Positions 1-8,975 of a DNA stretch of 64,000 nt are shown here, one piece after another. Position numbers and translations under genes: made by a program. The stretch spans positions 124,001-188,000 of the forward strand of contig JAYQIQ010000001.1 in NCBI GenBank assembly GCA_038141705.1, read 5' to 3'. Source of the DNA: Eutrophomonas brisbanensis (GTDB lineage: Bacteria; Pseudomonadota; Gammaproteobacteria; Burkholderiales; Eutrophovitaceae). Within the stretch, counting starts at the first letter, position 1, and each line of letters opens with the position of its first letter. The notes beneath the pieces are model-generated. The model was not told the origin of the DNA. It saw only the letters and a program-made list of their open reading frames with translations, and ran no database searches.

Positions 1-1048
1 GGTAAGCATGAATCTCTGCAAATACTGCTTCTGCGGGGATAAACATGACTGCACCATCACTTGTTTCCCCATCGATAATATATTTATTACTTATGTCATC
101 CACATGTCTGCGAATGTCCGCTTTAAATGCCTTCTGCGCCTGAAGTTTATCTACATCAGCAACATCTTTGTCAAACATACGATGATAATTTTCTAGGGGA
201 AATTTAGAATCTACGCCAACCATACCAGTCGGAGCTGGCAGCCGAAGGACGCAATCCACTCGGTTTCCATTTGAAAGAGTGAACTGAAAATCAAAAGAGC
301 CTGGCGGTAACATGTTTTTTACCAGACCCTCGAGCTGGACTTCCCCAAAAGCCCCCCTCGAGCGCTTATCTCCTAGTAATTCCTGTAATCCGACAACGTT
401 ACTGGTTAATCCATCGATTTTCTTTTGAGCCTCATCTATCGTAGCCAACCTCTCCATGACGCTGAGGAAAGTTTCATTTGTTTTCTTGAACCCCTCTTCA
501 AGACGTTCATTCACCTTTCCAGAAATCTGTTCTAACCGAGAATCTGTTGTTTTTGATAACTGTTCCATCGAGCTATTGAGCTGAGATGTTGCATTTTTCA
601 AAGATGACTGCAAGAGTTCCCGCTCCGCCCGGCTTTGCTCCGTTAATTTTTCTAAGATTTTAGAAATCGCCTCTAGTCTCATTGCCTCCTGCTTCGCGCT
701 AATCTCGCTTCGCATTTCCGCTATACTCGCCAGCGTTTTTTCTTTGGAAACCGACTGCTCCTCAAGTTGTTTCAGCTGGAATTCACCAGTCGTACTTCTT
801 AATTGAGTCAGCTCTTGGGATAGTAGCGCACGAAGGTTCTCATTCAAGCTCGCTTGATTTTGTGAGAGCCTATCCGCTAACGAATTGAAGGATGCACTAC
901 TTTCTCTAAAACTATCCGATGCGAAGAGATCATGCGCTCGTTGCAACTGCTTGGGTAATCTTGCCAGAAGAAACACCAAGACCAGAGCTACTAACAAGAG
1001 GATCGTTAGTAGGATATTTGAAAAACTTAAATCAACGACTTCAGGCAT
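1..1048 (-). CDS. rmuC: DNA recombination protein RmuC (partial, C-terminus beyond window edge)
   Basis: The reverse strand reads openly from an ATG at 1048 to the window edge, giving about 349 residues of a protein that is usually 450-500. Residues about 8-30 form one hydrophobic segment, so the protein is anchored at its N-terminus. A long polar coiled-coil region follows, rich in Gln, Leu and Glu. Then comes the conserved RmuC nuclease-like domain, with VDSKFPLE and AVMFIPAEAVFAEI visible. RmuC family proteins are linked to limiting inversions at short inverted repeats. The C-terminus is cut off by the window. Confident family call. Confidence 0.93.
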   Translation of the reverse strand, partial: MPEVVDLSFSNILLTILLLVALVLVFLLARLPKQLQRAHDLFASDSFRESSASFNSLADRLSQNQASLNENLRALLSQELTQLRSTTGEFQLKQLEEQSVSKEKTLASIAEMRSEISAKQEAMRLEAISKILEKLTEQSRAERELLQSSLKNATSQLNSSMEQLSKTTDSRLEQISGKVNERLEEGFKKTNETFLSVMERLATIDEAQKKIDGLTSNVVGLQELLGDKRSRGAFGEVQLEGLVKNMLPPGSFDFQFTLSNGNRVDCVLRLPAPTGMVGVDSKFPLENYHRMFDKDVADVDKLQAQKAFKADIRRHVDDISNKYIIDGETSDGAVMFIPAEAVFAEIHAY

Positions 1049-1100
1049 GAGCCTAGTATAGCCAACACGCGGAAGAATTACACCAAAGTCTTAGCTGGCC

Positions 1101-2924
1101 CTAGGCGGCCTTGGTCTCTCTCGCCTCACGTTTTCTTTCATGTTCTTTTAACGCTTTCTTCCTTAGACGAATGGACTTCGGAGTGATTTCCACAATTTCG
1201 TCATCCGCTATAAACTCGACCGCACGCTCGAGCGTTAACTCAATCGGAGGTATCAAGCGAGCCGCTTCATCGGATCCAGAAGCGCGCACATTAGTTAGCT
1301 GCTTCTGACGTATCGGATTTACGACAAGATCGTTGTCTCGCGAATTGATGCCAATGATCATCCCTTCATAAAGAACTTCACCAGGCGAGACGAACATACG
1401 CCCGCGCTCCTGAAGCTTCCAAAGCGCGTAGGCTACAGCGGGACCATCGTCTTGACTAACCAAAACCCCGTTACGCCGCTCGTCAATATCCCCCTTCACG
1501 ACGTCATAAGAGTCAAATACGTGCGATGCAACGCCGGTTCCTCTCGTGAGAGTTAGAAATTCACTTTGAAACCCGATAAGGCCGCGCGCAGGGATTCGGT
1601 AATCAAGTCGCACTCGACCTTTCGAATCCGAAACCATATCTAGAAGCTCACCTCTCCTGCGACCAAGCTCCTCCATAATCGCGCCCTGATGAGACTCCTC
1701 GACATCCGCAGTGAGAATCTCGTAAGGCTCGTGCGTAACTCCCTCTACTTGCCGATAAACAACGCGCGGACGACCGACTGCAAGCTCATAACCCTCTCGT
1801 CTCATATTCTCTAATAGAATCGTCAAATGCAATTCTCCTCTGCCCGACACGATAAATGTATCCGAATCGGAGGTAAATTCCACCTTGAGCGCTACGTTTG
1901 ATTGTAGCTCTCGGTCAAGTCTTTCTCGCAACTGGCGACTCGTAACAAACTTCCCCTCTCTACCCGCCAGCGGTGATGTATTAACCATAAAATTCATTGT
2001 GAGCGTGGGCTCATCAACCGTGAGCAGTGGCAGCCCTTCCGGACACCCAGAGTCACAAATCGTTTGCCCAATCCCGATCGATTCAATTCCATTGATTAAT
2101 ACTATGTTTCCAGCATATGCCTCATCTACTACAGCCCTATCGAGCCCTTGAAAAATGGAAACCTGATTGATTTTTGCTGTTTTAACCTCTCCGTCGGGCC
2201 CATTTACTAACGCAACTTGCTGCCCGCTCTTCACCTTTCCTCGAGTTATTCTCCCAATGCCAATTCGCCCCACGAAACTCGAGTAGTCCAGGGAACAAAT
2301 CTGCAACTGCAGAGGCCCTTCATTATCAAGCTCTCGTTCGGGAACATAGGTGAGGATCGCTTTGAACAAGGGCTCCATATTTTCTTGTGGAGAACTTAGG
2401 TCGGTCACCGCCCAGCCTTCGAGGGCGGACGCGTATACCACAGGAAAATCCAACTGATCTTCGGAAGCCCCTAACTTATCGAAAAGCTCAAAGGTCTGAT
2501 TGATAACCCACTCTGGTCTCGCTCCAGGCCTATCCACTTTATTAATTACAACTATCGGCTTAAGCCCCAACGACAGCGCTTTCTTCGTGACAAAACGCGT
2601 TTGAGGCATAGGACCATCCACTGCATCTACAAGCAGTAAAACACTGTCCACCATAGACAGAACCCGCTCTACCTCACCACCGAAATCCGCGTGTCCAGGA
2701 GTATCAACGATGTTTATGTGAGTATCCTTGTAGCTGATGGCACAGTTCTTTGAAAGGATCGTAATACCGCGCTCTTTTTCTAGATCGTTAGAATCCATAA
2801 CACGCTCAGATACCTGCTTATGAGCAGCAAAGGTACCGGATTGGCGGAGCAACTGATCCACCATCGTGGTTTTTCCATGATCGACGTGCGCGACAATAGC
2901 AATATTACGGATACCATTCGGCAT
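1101..2924 (-). CDS. typA: Ribosome-associated translational GTPase TypA/BipA
   Basis: This 607-residue protein is full length for TypA/BipA. The GTPase domain shows the P-loop AHVDHGKTT (about residues 12-20), the switch II motif DTPGHADF and the NKVD specificity motif. EF-G-like domains and the BipA C-terminal domain follow. The family binds the 70S ribosome and helps 50S assembly and growth under stress, especially at low temperature. The basic tail KALKEHERKREARETKAA is typical. The gene stands alone between rmuC and selD on the same strand, with about 120 bases to selD. Very confident. Confidence 0.97.
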   Translation of the reverse strand: MPNGIRNIAIVAHVDHGKTTMVDQLLRQSGTFAAHKQVSERVMDSNDLEKERGITILSKNCAISYKDTHINIVDTPGHADFGGEVERVLSMVDSVLLLVDAVDGPMPQTRFVTKKALSLGLKPIVVINKVDRPGARPEWVINQTFELFDKLGASEDQLDFPVVYASALEGWAVTDLSSPQENMEPLFKAILTYVPERELDNEGPLQLQICSLDYSSFVGRIGIGRITRGKVKSGQQVALVNGPDGEVKTAKINQVSIFQGLDRAVVDEAYAGNIVLINGIESIGIGQTICDSGCPEGLPLLTVDEPTLTMNFMVNTSPLAGREGKFVTSRQLRERLDRELQSNVALKVEFTSDSDTFIVSGRGELHLTILLENMRREGYELAVGRPRVVYRQVEGVTHEPYEILTADVEESHQGAIMEELGRRRGELLDMVSDSKGRVRLDYRIPARGLIGFQSEFLTLTRGTGVASHVFDSYDVVKGDIDERRNGVLVSQDDGPAVAYALWKLQERGRMFVSPGEVLYEGMIIGINSRDNDLVVNPIRQKQLTNVRASGSDEAARLIPPIELTLERAVEFIADDEIVEITPKSIRLRKKALKEHERKREARETKAA

Positions 2925-3045
2925 AACAATTTGACCTAAAGAAAGATTGATAATTTATGTGTGTAGCGGCGTTTCAAACCGCCAAAAGGCGCGCAAGTTT
3001 ACCACATCGTGCCTACGAAGACTGAAAATATACGTCGCGAGGGAC

Positions 3046-4082
3046 CTAAGCTAGAACTACCACTCCCGGCTGACCCTCCGAGACTCTTCCAATCACACTC
3101 GCTCGAGAAAATCCTTCGGAGTTGAACAAGGAAAGAACCTCCCCAACACAGGACTCTGACACCGATACAAGCAAGCCCCCGCTAGTTTGTGGATCAGTCA
3201 ATATATGTCTACTAGAGATCGCAAACTTTTCCGGCAGGTTGATATCCCCTTGGTAACTCTCCCAGTTACGCGTGGAAGCCCCCGTGAAAACACCATTCTC
3301 AACATGACTCTCGATTCCCTCAATTTTTGGAACCTCAGAATAATTGATCGTAAGGGACTTTGATGACCCCATTGCCATCTCTCGAGCGTGTCCTAGTAGC
3401 CCGAAACCCGTCACATCAGTAATTGCGTGGACATCATCCAAGTCAGCCAATGAGGCTCCAGGCGTATTGATCTGGGTGGTTAAATTAAGCATCGTACGGT
3501 ATTCGTCTGCGGTGATAATGTTTTTTTTCATGGCAGCAGAAAGTACCCCGATCCCAATCGGTTTACTCAGAACCAAAAGATCCCCGACCTGAGCAGTATT
3601 GTTTCTTTTAACCTGACTCGGATTTACAGATCCGATGACGACAAGACCATAGATTGGCTCAGGCGTATCGATAGAATGCCCGCCAGCCAGCGGTACCCCA
3701 ACTCATCGCATACTGACTTTCCTCCAGCCAATATCCTACTAATCACCTCCGTGGGTAATTTTTCTATAGGCATTCCAACAATTCCGAGCGCCATGATCGG
3801 TTTTGCACCCATCGCATAAATATCAGAGATCGCGTTAGATGCCGCTATTCGACCAAAATCATGCGGATCGTCAACAATCGGCGTGAAGAAGTCGGTGGTG
3901 GCAACAATTGCCAAATCATCTCTAACCTTATACACGGCAGCATCATCGGAACTATCAAAACCGACTAGCAAGTGAGGATCTGGAACCCCGGGCACTCCCG
4001 CAAGAATCTCTTTCAACACCTTTGGCGAAATCTTGCACCCGCAACCTCCACCATGCGCATACTCTGTCAATCGTTTTTCCAT
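3046..4082 (-). CDS. selD: Selenide, water dikinase SelD (frameshifted near 3696)
   Basis: SelD makes selenophosphate from selenide and ATP. The N-terminus carries GGGCGCKISPKVL, so the catalytic position is Cys rather than selenocysteine. The start is set at the ATG at 4082; an upstream in-frame TTG at 4091 is possible. The frame breaks after CDELG: the run CCCC at 3696-3699 (GGGG on the coding strand) is one base short. Restoring it gives LGVPLAGGHSIDTPEPIYG and joins to the C-terminal half, which runs to 3046. The repaired protein has about 345 residues, the normal SelD length. It is divergent from selU, its main selenophosphate consumer here. The break may be a sequence error. Confidence 0.93.
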
Positions 4083-4160
4083 AAAATACAATCCGCTCTA
4101 GCTGTTACCATAAAAACTGTGAAAAACATTCGAATAGCATCGTTTTAATTATTCAAAAAA

Positions 4161-5219
4161 ATGAATCGACTTGTTGGGATTGAGCAGCTCCGCGAATTTG
4201 ATGAAATCATAGATGTTCGCTCACCCTCTGAATTTGGACTAGATCATATCCCAAACGCGATAAACGCACCTGTATTGAATGATCAGGAAAGAGCCGAGGT
4301 AGGGACGATTTACAAGCAAGTCAACCCGTTTGAAGCAAAACAGGTTGGCGCATCCATCGTGGCCAGAAACATCGCAAACGCCATCGATCATATTTTTGTA
4401 GGCCGCCCAAAAAAGTGGAAGCCATTAATTTACTGCTGGCGCGGGGGGCAACGAAGCGCCGCAATGGCTCATATTCTTCGACAGATCGGATGGAACGCGC
4501 ATCAACTTGAAGGTGGATATAAGGCTTACAGGAAATACGTTATCGAGGAATTAGAGCACAAGCCGGGAGCACTTTCGTTCATTGTTCTTTGTGGTCTCAC
4601 TGGAGTTGGAAAAACAACTATTCTTCAGGAACTCGCAAAAAAAGGCCAACAGGTTCTCGACTTAGAAGAGCTTGCGAATCACAAGGGTTCACTTTTGGGA
4701 AAACCGGCAACTAGCGATCAACCTAGTCAAAAACATTTCGAAACGCTGCTGTGGGAAAAACTAACGAATCTTAAACCAAGCCAGGTTATCTTTACTGAAT
4801 CCGAGAGCAGAAAGATTGGGAATCTTCGGATACCGGAAGAATTGATGAATAGAATTCGGATAGGAGATACGATTCGAATTGAAGCCTCAATTGATGAACG
4901 TATTAACTTGATTATTGAAGAGTACCCTCACTTCTTAGAGAATCCCAACGGATTAAAAATGACAATCAGATCCCTCCAGCAATTGCATAGCAATAAAACT
5001 GTTCAAGCTTGGGAGGATCTCATCGACAAACAGAATTGGAAAGGATTCGTTGGGGATATTATGATTAAGCACTATGATCCTGCTTATCAAAAATCTTCGA
5101 TACAAAATTTTCCAAAACTAAGCAGCGCAACAACTTTTCGAGTTGATGATTATTCTGATAACAAATATCAAAAAATCGCAACCGACATCATTAGCTCAAC
5201 CAATAAAAATACGATTTAG
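4161..5219 (+). CDS. mnmH: tRNA 2-selenouridine synthase SelU/MnmH
   Basis: This 352-residue protein has an N-terminal rhodanese domain with the catalytic Cys in YCWRGGQRS (about residue 92) and a C-terminal P-loop domain with GLTGVGKTT (about 145-153). The family uses selenophosphate to turn 2-thiouridine at the wobble position of some tRNAs into 2-selenouridine through a geranylated intermediate. The gene is divergent from selD across a short shared region (4092-4160), which fits coordinated selenium use. No clear Shine-Dalgarno sequence precedes the ATG. prxQ follows 24 bases downstream, so the two are probably cotranscribed. Confidence 0.95.
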   Translation: MNRLVGIEQLREFDEIIDVRSPSEFGLDHIPNAINAPVLNDQERAEVGTIYKQVNPFEAKQVGASIVARNIANAIDHIFVGRPKKWKPLIYCWRGGQRSAAMAHILRQIGWNAHQLEGGYKAYRKYVIEELEHKPGALSFIVLCGLTGVGKTTILQELAKKGQQVLDLEELANHKGSLLGKPATSDQPSQKHFETLLWEKLTNLKPSQVIFTESESRKIGNLRIPEELMNRIRIGDTIRIEASIDERINLIIEEYPHFLENPNGLKMTIRSLQQLHSNKTVQAWEDLIDKQNWKGFVGDIMIKHYDPAYQKSSIQNFPKLSSATTFRVDDYSDNKYQKIATDIISSTNKNTI

Positions 5220-5243
5220 ATTTGAAAAAAGGGAAATATCAAA

Positions 5244-5702
5244 ATGGAAAAAACAATTTTAGGAGCCAAAGTGCCGAATTTTTCTGGCAGTATGACGAGC
5301 AATAAAACTTTTCGTTTATCTGACTTTCAAGGTAAAAATATAGTCCTATATTTCTACCCGAAAGACAGCACTCCTGGTTGCACAAACGAGAGCATCCAGT
5401 TCTCTGAACTCGCAAAGTCATTTGAGAAAAAGAACTGTGTGATTTTTGGCATATCTAGAGATAGCTTAAAGTCTCACGAAAACTTTAAAGAAAAATATCA
5501 ACTTGCCTTTGAGCTGATTTCAGATGCCGATGAGAGAATCTGCAATATGTTTGATGTCATCAAAATGAAAAATATGTATGGCAAACAAGTTCGAGGAATT
5601 GAAAGAAGTACATTCCTCATCGATGCCAGTGGCAAAGTTGCCAAAGAGTGGAGAAAAGTTAAGGTTGAAGGACACGCTGCAGAGGTGCTAGCGAGTCTCT
5701 AA
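5244..5702 (+). CDS. bcp: Thioredoxin-dependent peroxiredoxin, PrxQ/Bcp type
   Basis: This 152-residue thiol peroxidase has the family signature FYPKDSTPGCT with the peroxidatic Cys at residue 46. The usual resolving Cys five residues later is replaced by Ile (CTNESIQF). Two other cysteines exist, in KKNCVIFGIS (about 65) and ERICNMF (about 100), so resolution may use one of these or an external thiol. The gene lies 24 bases behind selU with a purine-rich ribosome site (AGGGAAA), suggesting one transcript. It converges on dnaB. The family call is firm; the reaction subtype is inferred. Confidence 0.93.
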   Translation: MEKTILGAKVPNFSGSMTSNKTFRLSDFQGKNIVLYFYPKDSTPGCTNESIQFSELAKSFEKKNCVIFGISRDSLKSHENFKEKYQLAFELISDADERICNMFDVIKMKNMYGKQVRGIERSTFLIDASGKVAKEWRKVKVEGHAAEVLASL

Positions 5703-5724
5703 TTCACCAGAGTTAATCCCGCCT

Positions 5725-7092
5725 TCAATAGCGCTGAGGATCAGCGAAATTGGCAAACTTTGTGTGCTTACCGTTCCAAGTAAGCATCACGGTTCCAGTT
5801 GGACCATTTCGCTGCTTACCGATTATTACTTCAGCCTTGTTCTTATCGAGTGTGTCGGGATTGTAGACTTCATCTCGATAAATGAAGAGGATCGTATCGG
5901 CGTCTTGTTCAATCGCCCCAGATTCACGTAAGTCTGACATAACTGGCCGTTTGTTCGGCCGTTGCTCTAAAGATCGATTTAGCTGCGAAAGTGCGATAAC
6001 TGGCACATTAAGTTCCTTCGCTAAGCCTTTGAGAGATCGAGATATCTCAGAAATCTCAGTTGCCCTGTTCTCACCTTGCGAAGAAGCAGACATCAGCTGC
6101 AAATAGTCAATAACCAAAAGTCCTAATTGGCCATATTGGCGATGTAATCTTCTAGCTCGCGCTCTCAACTCCAGCGAGTTTAAACCTGGCGTCTCATCAA
6201 TATGAATAGGCGCATCACTCAATCGACCAACAGCATTCGTCAATCTCCTCCAATCATCTTCTGCTAATCGACCCGTCCGCAAATCATGCGCGTTGATTTT
6301 TCCCAACGAACTCAGCAATCGCATTGCGAGCTGACCCGCACCCATCTCCATGGAGAAAATACCTATCGGTAGCCCAGCATCCAAAGCAACGTGTTGCGCC
6401 ATATTTAGCGCAAGTGCAGTTTTACCCATCGATGGCCGTCCCGCTACGATCACCAAATCCCCCGGCTGAAAACCTGATGTCATACGATCGAGATCACTGA
6501 AACCTGTAGGCACCCCCGTAACATCTGAGGGATTATCCCTGTTGTATAGCAAATCAATTCGCTCAACAACTCCAGTGAGAATAGGCTGCATATCCTGAAA
6601 CCCTTGACGAGTCCGAGCCCCCTCTTCCGAAATTGAGAAAATTCTCGACTCAGCCTCATCGAGGAGCTGTGCAGCCTCCTGGCCCATGGGGTTATAAGCC
6701 GTATCGGCTATTTCAGTAGCTGTATTCGCTAATTTTCGTAGAATTGATCTTTCACGAACAATCTCCGCATAGCGACGAATATTTGCCGCGGAGGGTGTGT
6801 TCTGGGCTAATGCCGCGAGATACGAAAGACCACCGACTTGCTCAAGCTCTTTTGTACTTTCTAGGCTTTCAGCAACGGTAATAGCATCGGCAGGTTTATT
6901 GGAGCCGATGAGCTTCGTAATATGGCGGTAGATAATTTTATGATCTGCACGATACAAGTCCGACTCATTCATAAAATCGGCAACTCGATCCCACGCAGCG
7001 TTATCTAAAAGCAATCCACCCAAAACAGACTGCTCCGCCTCCACTGAATGCGGAGGCACCTTAATCATCTGAACTTCGTTATCAAGCATCAA
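5725..7092 (-). CDS. dnaB: Replicative DNA helicase DnaB
   Basis: This 455-residue protein is full length for DnaB. The N-terminal domain opens with PPHSVEAEQSVLGGLLLD, which helps form the hexamer and binds primase. The RecA-like motor domain has the Walker A GRPSMGKT (about 218-225), the Walker B stretch LLVIDYLQLM, and the DnaB motifs LSQLNRSLEQR and SDLRESGAIEQDAD. It unwinds DNA at the replication fork. The gene lies downstream of the rpsF-rplI operon on the same strand, as in many beta- and gammaproteobacteria, but a terminator sits between them, so it probably has its own promoter in 7093-7190. Confidence 0.97.
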   Translation of the reverse strand: MMLDNEVQMIKVPPHSVEAEQSVLGGLLLDNAAWDRVADFMNESDLYRADHKIIYRHITKLIGSNKPADAITVAESLESTKELEQVGGLSYLAALAQNTPSAANIRRYAEIVRERSILRKLANTATEIADTAYNPMGQEAAQLLDEAESRIFSISEEGARTRQGFQDMQPILTGVVERIDLLYNRDNPSDVTGVPTGFSDLDRMTSGFQPGDLVIVAGRPSMGKTALALNMAQHVALDAGLPIGIFSMEMGAGQLAMRLLSSLGKINAHDLRTGRLAEDDWRRLTNAVGRLSDAPIHIDETPGLNSLELRARARRLHRQYGQLGLLVIDYLQLMSASSQGENRATEISEISRSLKGLAKELNVPVIALSQLNRSLEQRPNKRPVMSDLRESGAIEQDADTILFIYRDEVYNPDTLDKNKAEVIIGKQRNGPTGTVMLTWNGKHTKFANFADPQRY

Positions 7093-7192
7093 ATCACTCT
7101 AGGAAAAGAATTCTATATTCTGGGTTGGCATCAAGAATAACATGCTATGGAAGCGCCGAGAAACGTATTGCTTGGCCATTTGTGGCTGGTAC

Positions 7193-7226
7193 AAAAAAAG
7201 CCACACGAAAAGTGTGGCTTTTTTAA
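7193..7226 (-). terminator. Rho-independent terminator of the rpsF-priB-rpsR-rplI operon
   Basis: A 9-bp stem (AAGCCACAC at 7198-7206 with GTGTGGCTT at 7212-7220) closes on a five-base loop and is flanked by A and T runs on both sides. On the minus strand it ends in a U tract just after the rplI stop. The symmetric A/T flanks mean it could also act on plus-strand transcripts. Confidence 0.9.
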
Positions 7227-7237
7227 TTTGAAGCGAT

Positions 7238-7687
7238 TTAAGCCTCCGGAGTCACAGAAACGGTAATCGTTGCAGTAACTTCAGCGTGTAGGCTAATAGC
7301 TATTTCAACATCACCAATCTGCTTGATAGGCCCCGTTGGCATTTGGATTTGATTCTTATTGATATCGTGACCTTTTACTTTAAGCGCCTCAGCAATATCG
7401 TAGTGTGTCACTGAGCCGAATAGACGTCCGTCTACACCAGCTTTTTGTGCGATCTCGACACCAACCCCGTTCACCTTTTCAAACTTCGCTTTCGCCTGGG
7501 CAAGAATCTCAGCCTGCTGCGCCTCGAGCTCTGCACGCTTTTGCTCAAATTCAGCAAGATTTTCTTTAGTTGCCCGTTTGGCTTTTCCGTGCGGGATCAA
7601 AAAATTTCGTGCGTAACCCTCTTTAACATTAACGACGTCACCAAGGCGGCCAAGATTAACCACCTGCTCTAATAAAATAATTTGCAT
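7238..7687 (-). CDS. rplI: 50S ribosomal protein L9
   Basis: This 149-residue protein has the typical L9 N-terminus MQIILLEQVVNLGRLGDVVNVKEGYARNFLI (split here: MQIILLEQVVNLG, then GDVVNVKEGYARNFLIP), which binds 23S rRNA. A long connecting helix rich in Ala, Glu and Lys and a C-terminal domain (GVDGRLFGSVT) follow. A strong AGGAGG ribosome site precedes the ATG. It is the last gene of the rpsF-priB-rpsR-rplI operon, followed at once by a terminator. Very confident. Confidence 0.97.
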   Translation of the reverse strand: MQIILLEQVVNLGRLGDVVNVKEGYARNFLIPHGKAKRATKENLAEFEQKRAELEAQQAEILAQAKAKFEKVNGVGVEIAQKAGVDGRLFGSVTHYDIAEALKVKGHDINKNQIQMPTGPIKQIGDVEIAISLHAEVTATITVSVTPEA

Positions 7688-7701
7688 ATCGAGCCTCCTG
7701 A

Positions 7702-7974
7702 TTAGTGGTTATCTGAGTATGGAAGTAGCGCAAGAAATCGAGCTCTCTTGATTGCCACCGAAAGCTGTCGCTGGAAGCGAGAGCGCGTACCCGTGATGCG
7801 CGCCGGAATAATTTTTCCACCTTCACTAATGAAATCTTTCAAGATGTCGGTATTCTTATAATCGACCCACTCGATCTTCTCTGCCGTGAATTTACAGAAT
7901 TTTCTGCGCTTAAATAACGGTCGGTTATTAGGCCGTTTTTTGTCGTTTTGCTTTTTATTAAATGGACGAGCCAT
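7702..7974 (-). CDS. rpsR: 30S ribosomal protein S18
   Basis: S18 binds the platform of the 30S subunit together with S6. The start is taken at the ATG at 7974 (MARPFNKKQ, 90 residues) because TTGGAGAA lies at a good distance upstream; a start four codons earlier is possible but less well placed. The conserved core is FCKFTAEKIEWVDYKN, then SEGGKIIPARITGT and QLSVAIKRARFLALLPY. It sits between priB and rplI with 15-20 base gaps, so it is cotranscribed. Confidence 0.97.
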   Translation of the reverse strand: MARPFNKKQNDKKRPNNRPLFKRRKFCKFTAEKIEWVDYKNTDILKDFISEGGKIIPARITGTRSRFQRQLSVAIKRARFLALLPYSDNH

Positions 7975-7992
7975 AGTTTTCTCCAAGTATTC

Positions 7993-8289
7993 TTATTTTT
8001 TTCCGATTGCAATATCCTGAACGTGGTACTTGATCGAAAAGTAATTTTTTCCGCGATTTGCCAAAAATCCAGTTAAGCCAACTTCCGATCCCAATGCTAT
8101 TTTGCTAACTTTCCCTGACAAATCCCCAATCGCCACACAGTCTATTGATAACTTCACCAATCTTTTAAATCCCGCCTCACTAATCTCACCATCGTACTCA
8201 ACTCGAAAATCCACGACTGGCGTTCCCGAAGGGGTTTCTCGAATCACATCTTTCGAGATGAGCTTGGCCTGGAGGTCAAACTGATTCAC
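7993..8289 (-). CDS. priB: Primosomal replication protein PriB (single-strand DNA-binding OB fold)
   Basis: This 98-residue protein is a small OB-fold protein placed between rpsF and rpsR, the classical priB position in beta- and gammaproteobacteria. The segments ETPSGTPVVDFRVEYDG and FLANRGKNYFSIKYHVQDI fit the PriB/SSB family. PriB joins PriA in restarting stalled replication forks. Sequence conservation in the family is weak, so the call leans on context, size and fold signature. It is cotranscribed with the ribosomal genes around it. Confidence 0.92.
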   Translation of the reverse strand: MNQFDLQAKLISKDVIRETPSGTPVVDFRVEYDGEISEAGFKRLVKLSIDCVAIGDLSGKVSKIALGSEVGLTGFLANRGKNYFSIKYHVQDIAIGKK

Positions 8290-8305
8290 GTTATCAAATA
8301 GTTAT

Positions 8306-8713
8306 TTATGCCTCCTGTGGCTCAGGAGCTGTATTCTCGCTAGACGCCTCATCTTTTGACTCTGGAGCGGGCTCAACAACAATCTGCTTCGCCTTCTCCT
8401 CCATCATCATAATGGAGGGCTCAGTAACTGCAGCATCCATAGACACGGTCAGGTGTCGTAGCACTGCGTCATTGAACTTGAAACCGTTCTCCAGCTCTTT
8501 AAGGACGTCTTGACCACACTCCACGTTCATTAAAACGTAGTGGGCTTTGTGTATTTTTTGAATTGGGTAAGCAAGCTGCCTTCTACCCCAGTCTTCGAGT
8601 CGGTGTACTACACCACTACCCGAAGTCACTTGATTTCTATATCGCTCGATCATCGCTGGAACTTGCTCGCTCTGATCCGGATGAACGATAAACACGATCT
8701 CGTAATGCCGCAT
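8306..8713 (-). CDS. rpsF: 30S ribosomal protein S6
   Basis: This 135-residue S6 begins MRHYEIVFIVHPDQSEQVPAM and contains RLEDWGRRQLAYPIQKIHKAHYVLMN, the S18-binding face. The Glu/Pro-rich tail (EPAPESKDEASSENTAPEPQEA) after the folded domain is the kind of region that receives glutamate additions by RimK in some species, although no rimK is seen here. AAGGAG lies just upstream of the ATG. It is the first gene of its operon, about 77 bases behind the predicted transcription start. Confidence 0.97.
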   Translation of the reverse strand: MRHYEIVFIVHPDQSEQVPAMIERYRNQVTSGSGVVHRLEDWGRRQLAYPIQKIHKAHYVLMNVECGQDVLKELENGFKFNDAVLRHLTVSMDAAVTEPSIMMMEEKAKQIVVEPAPESKDEASSENTAPEPQEA

Positions 8714-8796
8714 CTATATCTCCTTATGGATAATTAAGAGGCTCAACGCCTCAAAAAAGCCCCCTTCACGCGGATGAGGTAGGGCAAGGGACGCGA

Positions 8797-8825
8797 ATTA
8801 TATGCTTTTTTTAGTATTTTCTCAA
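8797..8825 (-). promoter_or_regulatory. Sigma70 promoter of the rpsF operon
   Basis: On the minus strand, TTGAGA (8820-8825) and a perfect TATAAT (8797-8802) are separated by 17 bases. Transcription would start near 8790 and leave a leader of about 77 bases before rpsF. The leader (8714-8790) contains a small hairpin GAGGC-N5-GCCTC at 8738-8752 and a CCG-containing stretch near 8770. These could belong to an autoregulatory S6:S18 binding site as known for other rpsF leaders, but I cannot confirm the fold. Confidence 0.85.
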
Positions 8826-8975
8826 TCTTGATAGATAGTTACATAGATTTTTCGTCAGCCGTAACGTCAGGAGCTATACGAATGTTTCGTGGAGCCTTTT
8901 TTTACCAAATTTACTCTAAACTGTCGGGATGCCTAAAGGGACTCCATTAACAGAAATTAGCGTTGGGAAAAGGTC

